Source: Centroberyx gerrardi
Lineage: Eukaryota > Chordata > Actinopteri > Beryciformes > Berycidae
Assembly: GCF_048128805.1 (NCBI RefSeq)
Contig: NC_136010.1
Span: 15,866,480 to 15,930,479 of the forward strand
DNA length: 64,000 nucleotides
Direction of reading: 5' to 3'
In this document: positions 56,301 through 64,000 of the stretch, piece after piece
Numbering within the stretch: position 1 is the stretch's first letter
Layout of the letters: every line of letters begins with the position of its first letter
The notes under the pieces: generated by a model
What the model saw: the letters and a program-made list of their open reading frames with translations, nothing else
Databases searched by the model: none
Told to the model about the DNA's origin: nothing
Made by a program: the position numbers and the translations under genes

Positions 56301-57352
56301 GCATGACGAGGGTGGAGACAGACACCTACGAATACGCCTACCTCAAGGCTATAGTGTTGTTCAGCCCAGGTGAGTCTGTTCAGAAGAGCATCTGAGCTTA
56401 TGTGTTTTTAATCAAGTTAATGTTGGATATTAGAGCTGTTATAAATCAAGTTAGAGCTGCAACGATTAATCGATTAATCGATTAATCGATTAGTTGTCAA
56501 CTATTAAATTAATCGCCAACTATTTTGATAATCGATTAATCGGTTTGAGTAATTTTTTAAGAAAAATAAGTCAAAATTCTCTGATTCCAGCTTCTTAAAT
56601 GTGAATATTTTCTGGTTTCTTTACTCCTCTATGACAGTAAACTGAATATCTTTGGGTTGTGGACAAAACAAGACATTTGAGGACGTCATCTTGGACTTTG
56701 GGAAACACTGATCGTCATTTTTCACCATTTTCTGACATTTTATAGACCAAACAACTAATCGATTAATCGAGAAAATAATCGACAGATTAATCGACAATGA
56801 AAATAATCGTTAGTTGCAGCCCTAAATCAAGTGAAAGGCATTCCATGGAAGAGTGAAAGTGCTTTGAATGAAAGACTATGACAAAACTCCCACATGTGCA
56901 TTTCAGGGAATGACTTGTGTGTGTTTCACTCACCAGACCACCCAGGCCTGGACAGCTGCAGCCAGATCGAGAAGTTCCAGGAGAAGGCCCTGATGGAGCT
57001 GCAGGACTATGTGCAGAAGACCTATCCAGATGACACCTACAGGTACATGCATATCTACCAGGCGACCAAATACCACAGTCCCCCCCCCTCTATTTTCAGC
57101 TGTGAGCCATAGCGAATCACAGGTGATCATTGTGCATCAAGATAACATAGGTGGTTTCAATCTGTTTGGTTCCCCAGGCTGACCCGTATCCTGACGCGTC
57201 TCCCGGCCCTTCGCCTCATGAATTCAAGCATCACAGAGGAGCTCTTCTTCACTGGCTTGATAGGTAACGTCTCTATAGACAGCATCATTCCCTACATCCT
57301 CAAGATGGAGACGGCTGAGTATAACAGCCAGGACTCTGACCCTACAGAATGA
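50359..57352 (+). CDS. nr2c2: Nuclear receptor subfamily 2 group C member 2 (testicular receptor 4)
   Basis: An orphan nuclear receptor that binds direct-repeat AGGTCA elements as a dimer in the nucleus. Coding exons: 50359-50418, 50765-50860, 51102-51302, 51527-51632, 51799-51978, 52363-52519, 52674-52764, 53223-53368, 53607-53784, 55340-55461, 55640-55779, 56232-56369, 56937-57042 and 57178-57352; 631 residues. The Gln/Thr-rich N-terminal region has [19 protein letters not shown]. The DNA-binding domain starts at about residue 146 ([16 protein letters not shown]-box [11 protein letters not shown], second finger to [11 protein letters not shown]). The ligand-binding domain runs from about 406 ([19 protein letters not shown]) to the end ([20 protein letters not shown]). 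CTE and LBD wording match TR4 better than TR2 (NR2C1). mrps25 follows, as in human. Confidence 0.95.
52085..52330 (+). mobile_element. tRNA-derived SINE in nr2c2 intron 5
   Basis: It has a B-box-like ggttcaagcccc near 52132, then gctgaagtgtctttgagcaa, which is shared by many teleost SINEs. The tail is A/T-rich with (ATT)n and gat variants. The A-box part is diverged. Confidence 0.6.
53810..55246 (+). mobile_element. Decayed Tc1/mariner-like transposon in nr2c2 intron 9
   Basis: TA dinucleotides at 53810 and 55245 flank inverted ends that share actgccaaaataaaggaaac (left) and its reverse complement (right, 55220-55239). It is about 1.4 kb, normal for the superfamily. The middle (54600-55100) retains shreds resembling Tc1 transposase, such as a VVWGCVF segment, but no intact frame. 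Confidence 0.7.
56451..56823. mobile_element. hAT MITE in nr2c2 intron 12
   Basis: A perfect 8-bp duplication aaatcaag (56443-56450 and 56824-56831). The left end, ttagagctgcaacgattaat, and the right end, tagttgcagccct, enclose many attaatcga repeats. 373 bp, non-coding. The family is very frequent in teleosts. Confidence 0.88.
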
Positions 57353-59345
57353 CACCCCATCACTCCTGCACCTAGAAGAACTGTCAGACTGTAAGTCGGT
57401 CTACTTCATACACTCTCTTTGTCCCTCAAAGGGTTAACTGTTGAGCCCCAGTCCATAATCCTGCAGCGGCCCCTGGTTTTATAATGATGCATGGTGCAAA
57501 GTCATTCAGGAATCCCTAGTAGATTAAGATCATCTGGCATTAGAAAGCCAGGATGACACTTGGAATGTTTTCTGGAGGAGATACAAAGTAGTAATCTTGA
57601 GTTTCATGGCGTTGAACTTAATGAAAGAGGAGTTCCCCTGCAGCTGGTGCTCGTCTCCCTTTCTGTCTTTATAGCACTTCAAGCAAATTCCTTATATGTG
57701 AACTTTACCTTTTGGCCTAAGCCTTTCAAGTTGTTTTAGTCTTATCTAAGCTTTACCGTGCTCTCATGTTGATCACATATATCATTTAACACTAGCTTTT
57801 GTTGCTAATATCAGATAGGTGTATTAACAAGCACAGTCCTTAATCTGAAAGTCAAGTAAACAGAAATCTTACATGTGGGGCTGGAATTTAACCAATTTGA
57901 AAAGTCTCATTTTAAGACTAAAAGACCTCTTGGTACTGACTGTAAAATGTACTTTGAAGCTGTAAAGTGTCTGTTAGTGTTGGTATTATTTGCCAACATT
58001 GGTATAGTATAGACTGGTATGTTGAATTACTATGGAATGACATAGTTGTTGACAAATTGAGAATTTGGGCTTTAACAAAGGCTAAGGAAGGCTTTTCTGA
58101 ATGTTATACAACAATGAATTGAAACATTGAACTTTCATGTAATGCTTTTTTATTTATCGATTTTGAAATTGACACAATCTCCTAAGGTGGAAGACGTCAA
58201 TGTACAGTTACTTGCATAACGATTCTTTCTTTACTCATAAATAACAGTTGAAGAGATAACTTATAAATCAGGTACAAGAACTAACTCAGTTTAATGGCAA
58301 CAAACCTCGATCCTTAATCTGTAATGTATTCAAATGGACTAGCTCTCTTTAGTATTGAGCCACCACACAGTGCATTCATAGCTCATTACAACATGACCAT
58401 ATTTGATTTCTATTTCATTTAATTTCAGTATTTAAATTTGAATCAGTCTCACAAATTCAGTTAAGCTAAATTGGCCAGTTAAACTGACCAAATCCCTCTT
58501 AATGGAATGGTCATGTTTTTTTGTTGTTGTTGTTTTTAATTTAATAGTATCTCAGAGATTTTATGTAGTTGGATACGATTAGGTACAATTATTTCTAGAT
58601 TAGGAGATGCACATTTGTACTATTGTTATGTCGCAAATGTTGCCTGTGCAATCACCACATCACTTTTCCCTTTATGACAATCAATTGTATGCTGTTTTTC
58701 TCCAGTTTCGTTCAGTAGTGTCAGTTTCGTATCAGCCTCGTTTTTCTCAATCTGCGTTTTGTATGTGTATTTATAGCATTTTTTTTCCTCTAAGGAATCA
58801 GATGAGCTTCAAGGTTTGGGTTCAGAAATGTTACTTATGTGTAGCTATGCTACCGTTTTTGTACGCATAATGTGTTGCCATTTGTACTTTGTTAAATGCA
58901 CATCAGCTTTTGTGGCGCTCCACTGCATTCATGCTGACTAAAACTTTGTGTTACATATGTTTTTAAAAACTTTAAACTTAATTTGTTGTGAACAAATTTG
59001 CTTGTCGCATACTAAGTGTACTTAAAGTACTTTTGGGCAGGTTTCCCAGATAAAAAAAAAAGAAAAGAAAAGATATTTCCTGGGAAACTAGCCTCAAGTG
59101 TATCAATGTCTTGAAGACCACATGGAAATATGCATAGGCCTACCTACACATATTATGGTTCAGCAGCAGCATCCACAGCAACATGAATGATAATAGGGAT
59201 GTAAAAAAGTCAACAATGATTATGTTCTTGTGAATTAAATGTCAATTGTAATATCTGGGTTTAAAACCCATAAAGACTGTTTGTAAAGGAACTTGTGTGA
59301 ATTGACCTTTGTACATGTAATTTCATTAAAATGAGTGCATGTTGT
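57353..59345 (+). other. nr2c2: nr2c2 3' untranslated region (presumed)
   Basis: About 2 kb of A+T-rich sequence after the stop with no new gene, ending near ATTAAA at 59325-59330. A long 3' untranslated region is usual for this receptor. Several T-rich tracts lie within. The true cleavage site could be later, up to about 59.65 kb. Confidence 0.45.
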
Positions 59346-59962
59346 TTTTAAGCGGGGTTTTATAATCTTGTCACTGTCTGCCCTAATAAGGAGCATTATT
59401 ATTATTTTTATAGTGCATTGCAGTGCATGAAGTTGCTTAAATGTATTTTATTAAATGCTGTATGAAAAATGTTGATTTAAATGTTGTGGCTTTAAAATAT
59501 TAACCATGAGCAGCTGCCATATTAGAGGATATTAGACCTGAAAGAGGATTCTTTTTTTTTTGTTTTTCAGCTTTGTGGATTGAGTATCCTATGGTTAAAG
59601 TTTTATAACTGTACATGTACTTGTTTGCTCATAAAATGTATTTCTTCAAACATTGTGATTGAAAGATAAGTCAGACAGCATTCATGTTTTGGTCAAGTTT
59701 GTCACAACCCTACATTTTCTACCTCACACCAATGAAAATATAAAAAAAATAATGTATTTCACTCTGAGCTCCTGTATCAGCATTCCATTCTCTGAGGCCA
59801 CAGGTGATGAAACAAATAAACAATTATTCATGCAGGAAGACGTGACTAAGTCTGTTAATGCTGAAGACGTGTAATGAGAAGACTGTGATTGGATATTAAG
59901 TTATTATTATACTGGCATGTGAGCTGAGCTGCCCAGACAAAACTTAATTAGTATTTTGGCTC

Positions 59963-60238
59963 AGTGGTTTATAACCTTTTTGGTTCATGACCCTTAAAAT
60001 GAAGTGATGTCTTCTCACAACCCCGTCACTTCTCAGGTTGAGGCCTAGAGCCTGAAAACTATTCAGTATTTCACAAGAAAAAGCAAAAATTTGAGGAAAA
60101 TCAGAAAAAAATAGACATGATAATGAATTTGTGTCGTAGAAATATGTTTTTTTTCCTATCCCATTAATCATCTCGCAACCCCCCAAAATTATCTTCCGAC
60201 CGCTTGGGGGGTCCCGACCCCCAGGTTGAGATGCAGCA
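59963..60238. mobile_element. hAT-like MITE (cagtggtt family)
   Basis: The left end is cagtggtttataacctttt. The right part has ggggggtcccgacccc followed by aggttgagatgcag. Fish and mammalian hAT MITEs with CAGTGGTTCTCAACC ends look like this. The right terminus is diverged and no target duplication could be read. It ends about 160 bp before the mrps25 ATG. Confidence 0.6.
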
Positions 60239-60400
60239 TGGACCGCTTGAACGCAAAAAAACAACAAAAAACTACAAGTACCAGGCTGCTAGATTGACAA
60301 CGACTTCAAACGTCATCAACACGGGCCTCTCGTTGTCACGGGCTGTGCGTCCAGGCACAGGCAGATTTCAGATGATATCTTGTAAATAAAGACTGTAAAA

Positions 60401-61772
60401 ATGCCTATGAAAGGAAGGTTTCCGATCAGAAGAACCCTGGAATATCTCCAGAAAGGCGACATCATCTTTAAAAACAGAGTGAGGGTCATGACGGTGAATT
60501 ACAACACGCATGGAGATCTCAGCGACGGAGCAAGGTCAGTCACGGTTTAGCTAACGGCAGCTAACGATGTAGTGCAGGATAAACCATGGAAGTATTATAT
60601 AGATATAATATGTAGATAAACCCACCGACACTCAAGTCTGCCTACTTTTATGTACAGAATAGATATCCACTTTTTTAGGCTAATATAAAGGTATATGAGG
60701 TCGTTCTTCATTACTGTCAGTAAGTAGTATCATACGGAAGCTCATTGAGGACATGTATCAAATTTATTTACTGTACGCCGTTTTCCCGTGATGACGAGGT
60801 AATTGACTTGTTTCCTCGCGATATCGATATATTAATGTCATTATCTCGAGGTAACAGTCTTTTTTCCCGAGATAATGAGAACATTCTCACAGATTTACTA
60901 TTCTAGATAAAGTCAGGCAAATGGGCATATTAAACCATGACGATAACCATTCCTAATGTGTGCACCTCTCCCTGATCTTTGCAGAAAGTTTGTATTCTTC
61001 AATATTCCTCAAATCCAGTACAAAAACCCATGGGTCCAAGTAGTAATGTTCAAGAACATGACGCCTTCACCGTTCCTGAAGTTCTACCTGGGTGCGTAGC
61101 CCCGTCCTGCTGTTTGGCCTGTGTTGGATTAGAAAATGCTGTAGTGGGATCTACTGGGCTCATCTCTTCTCTCTTTTACTCTCCCTTTCTCTCTTGCAGA
61201 TGAAGGGGAGCAGGTGCTCGTGGATGTGGAAGGGAAGGACCACAAACAAATTTCACAGCATGTTAAGAAGATTCTAGGCAAGACAGAGTAAGACAACCTC
61301 ATTTACTGATAACTGTGTCGTGACCATATGTCTGTGATGGCTGTTGCAAGATCCATCTATGTGAATGATTATGAATGGCCTTAGGCATGTCATGAAAGCA
61401 ACTTAAAGTGTTATCTTTAATTTAGATATACTAGTTGAAGAATCCCATGTTAGCTGATCACACTAAAGTAATGGCAACCTCACCAGTGCATTGGACATTT
61501 TCATCTCTAGTTCACGTTTTGTATACTTACTGGATGAGCTGTTAATTTTTTTGTTGTTGTTTTTACCCCCCTCTGCTCACAGAGACGTGTTACAGGCAGA
61601 GGCTCTAGCCAAGATGGAAGCCTCCAACCCTGCCAACTTTGGTCCAAAGAAGTACTGTGTGAAGGAGTGTATCTGTGAGGTGGAGGGCCAGGTGCCGTGT
61701 CCTGGCACCATGCCGCTGCCCAAAGAGATGACTGGCAAATACCGCACCCAGATGGCCGCTTCACAGGACTGA
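60401..61772 (+). CDS. mrps25: Mitochondrial small ribosomal subunit protein mS25
   Basis: A structural protein of the mitochondrial 28S ribosomal subunit. Four exons, 60401-60534, 60985-61091, 61200-61287 and 61583-61772, give 519 nt and 172 residues, about the human length. The start [20 protein letters not shown], the core [19 protein letters not shown] with [13 protein letters not shown], and the C-terminal [20 protein letters not shown] with [12 protein letters not shown] all match MRPS25. The first of two close ATGs is used, as in mammals. AATAAA is at 62182. The short distance to nr2c2 and the same strand match the human neighbourhood. Confidence 0.96.
60770..60895. repeat. Palindromic tctcgagat-type repeat in mrps25 intron 1
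   Basis: The segments cgatatcgatat, attatctcgaggtaac and cccgagataatgagaac are inverse echoes of one another. They also resemble the block at about 11139-11190, so both may be pieces of one dispersed fish repeat of unknown family. Confidence 0.5.
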
Positions 61773-62199
61773 GAGGCTGTCGAGAAGAGCAGACCGTGGC
61801 TGATTCAATGGACTATATTATGACAGTCTGACATTATGTGTTTGATTTTGTACATTCTGGCACATCGCTTTCTGTCTGTTCTATTTGTAAATAGTGTTAA
61901 CTAAATGGTCCCCATAATGCTGCATGAAGATGGTGGCCTCCTGGACTGAGGCCATTCAGATGCCCCAAGCCACCCTAAAGTGCAATGAGCACCACTAAAC
62001 TAGCAGCAGATGATGTTGATGTTTGGGTAGTTAGTAACTGTGGGCTAGGTTTGGATAAAATAACATCAAACCATGTTTTTGCCCCTTGTCTGGCCTGGTG
62101 CAGAATCCTTGATTTGAGTCAAGGTGTGATGTCTTTGATACAATGTCAATGTTGTACTGAATATTGCAATTGCAACATTCAAATAAAAAAAGGTTTTTA

Positions 62200-64000
62200 A
62201 CTTACCGTATGTGGCTATAGTAACTAGCTTACTGTTTCGCTCCATACTAACACTAGGGAAATTTAAATTGTAAATAATTGCAACCAGAATATTCTAATCA
62301 TCATCAACTTCAGATAAGACACAAACAAATAGGTTAATCAAATTGGTAAACTCAGTGAGAAATACGATCACACATTTTACTGTAGACAACTTTTTTTATT
62401 AGTGCTGAGATGGAATCTTCTAAAGCTGATAAATTGCCTGATGAAGGTCTGAGTGTCCAAAATATGTTATAATTTTGCAATAAAATGAGTTTTTAATGCA
62501 GAGAAGGTTGCACCTAATCGCTTCCCAACGTAACAAAGTGACCTGCTAACATATTAAAAAGCTACTCAAGTTATTCACATTTGCCACAATACATCATTTA
62601 GAGTTTGAGTTGTTTTGCTTAAACATGTTCTGCTGACAACATAGATTAGTGGTGTGTGATCAACAGCCAACACAAAATACTGCCTGGTCTACGGAGAGAA
62701 ATAGGGACGTTCTGAATGAAAGAAAGCACTATTGCATTCAGATTCATATAAAGACTTAGCAGCACTGTGCGTTATAATACTTGCTGGTACTGTATTGATT
62801 TAGTGTTAATATATTTCTAAATTTTGCTGTGACCTAAGAGGTTGGTGGATCAAGTTAAAAGATGGGGATTATTTTTGTATATACTACAGTGAATTCTTGT
62901 GTCTTATTTACTGTCTTCATGTTGCCTATAATGTGCTGAGTGACCTGGTTAAATCAGCTTTACAACAGTACTGTAAATGGACTTATTAGTTGAAACTATT
63001 GAATGGATAGCATGCTTTACATTCGGGTCAAGACTTGGCAGATAGCATCGAAAAAGAGTAGTGTGTTCAGAGTTCACAGCCTTTATCAGTATGTCCACAT
63101 TTGTAAAAACCAAGAATGAAGGAAGACAAGCCTGGCCACAGGCTCCATAGAAAGACCAGCATCAAATAGCATTTCACAGAGATACCATGAACACATGAAT
63201 CATGCAACCTTACTCAAAGCTAGGCTAATGCATTTATCCTGTGCTTAGTTGGATCAATAGTACCACTGTAAACAGAACAAGAGCACAACCTGTAGGATTT
63301 TGAAAACATTTTGGTTCACTTGGCTCACTGTGGCATTTACCATGCACTTTCTCTTGAATAGAGGTCCAACATGCAACCAGGCCAAGGCCGCCCATGACAG
63401 AGGAGACACACACAAAATGATACATGAACCAAACCCGTTGGTGATGATTTCAACTAAAACATGCAATAGGACAGAGAGTGAAACCTGTGGGTTAACAAGT
63501 GTTAATTTGTATTCAGTTTGTAAAAATGGTGACAACTTTCACTGACAGAAATTAACAGCTGTTAGACCAAACTGTTACTAATGAACACACTTCACGACTT
63601 ATGAGTTACTGTTATAATTATGCAATCCTGTCATGGATTTTGCATTGTAGATGGTGTACCTTTAACTAGGTGTATGATTAAAGATAAAAAACATTTCCTT
63701 GTGATCTCACCATCATAAAGATCCTGTCTGTGTCTGACGGTCACATAACCAGGAGCAATGACCTGTTCCTGTGTACACTGTGCCTTGTGCTTTTCCCATA
63801 CAAATCTATTAAAACAAAGGGTCATTGGCTCTTTAACAACACTTGCAAGTGGTGTGAGTGACTGAATTAGTAATTTAAGTATGTGATAAAATATTATGTA
63901 ACACGATGAATTTCATGGCCAGTATCCTCAAAGTGCTAGGCTGCCCAATCATGGAACATATCCCAATAGTATGTAAGGATAATTCAATTTGTTTCTCATT
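62200..64000. other. Gene-free stretch at window end
   Basis: A+T-rich DNA downstream of mrps25. No exon, RNA gene or named repeat was recognised on either strand; the short open frames here show no family motif. The next gene lies beyond the window. Confidence 0.5.

Noticed and set aside
62200-64000. Possible exons of the next gene
   Set aside because: None of the short frames has splice context plus a recognisable motif.

Overview
The window looks like nuclear DNA of a ray-finned (teleost, probably percomorph) fish. Genes are intron-rich with GT-AG splice sites. The background is A+T-rich, and the repeats are typical of teleosts: a 5S-rRNA-derived SINE, hAT and TTAA-target MITEs, a two-gene Harbinger element, an L2 LINE and a Penelope-like element. 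No part looks bacterial, viral or plasmid. Exon borders are my own, from reading frame plus splice consensus, without transcripts.

Layout. 1-8.7 kb is gene-free and repeat-rich: microsatellites, a 5S-SINE, an LTR-like fossil, a Harbinger element with SANT/Myb-like and HARBI1-type genes, and hAT MITEs. 8.7-30.5 kb is a sulfotransferase (SULT1-family) cluster. It has a 5'-truncated plus-strand copy (five exons), then two full seven-exon minus-strand genes of 293 codons each. The truncated copy and the first full gene lie in two near-identical inverted arms of about 1.6 kb (8735-10333 and 15423-17027). The spacer of about 5.1 kb holds a Ty3/gypsy fossil, a long-inverted-repeat element and a 170-173 bp tandem array. 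Between the two full genes lie a Penelope-like insertion (19.5-20.4 kb) with hammerhead-like cores in both inverted arms, several MITEs and an hAT element with a perfect 8-bp target duplication.

34.4-41.1 kb holds wdr46 (plus strand, 14 exons, 599 codons), an rRNA-processing WD-repeat protein. 45.0-46.1 kb holds b3galt4 (minus strand, single coding exon), tail to tail with wdr46. In mammals these two are neighbours in the extended MHC class II region. 48.8-59.3 kb holds nr2c2/TR4 (plus strand), an orphan nuclear receptor with a non-coding first exon and 14 coding exons. 60.4-62.2 kb holds mrps25 (plus strand, 4 exons), a mitochondrial small-subunit protein that also neighbours NR2C2 in human. 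The last 1.8 kb shows no recognisable gene.

The genes are not an operon and do not form one pathway. The sulfotransferases are a local family expansion, and the other four are conserved single-copy genes in two syntenic pairs. The most notable structures are the inverted SULT duplication, the hammerhead-bearing inverted Penelope-like insertion, a copy of the wdr46 3' end pasted between direct repeats 1.9 kb downstream, and an upstream ORF spanning the first intron of nr2c2.
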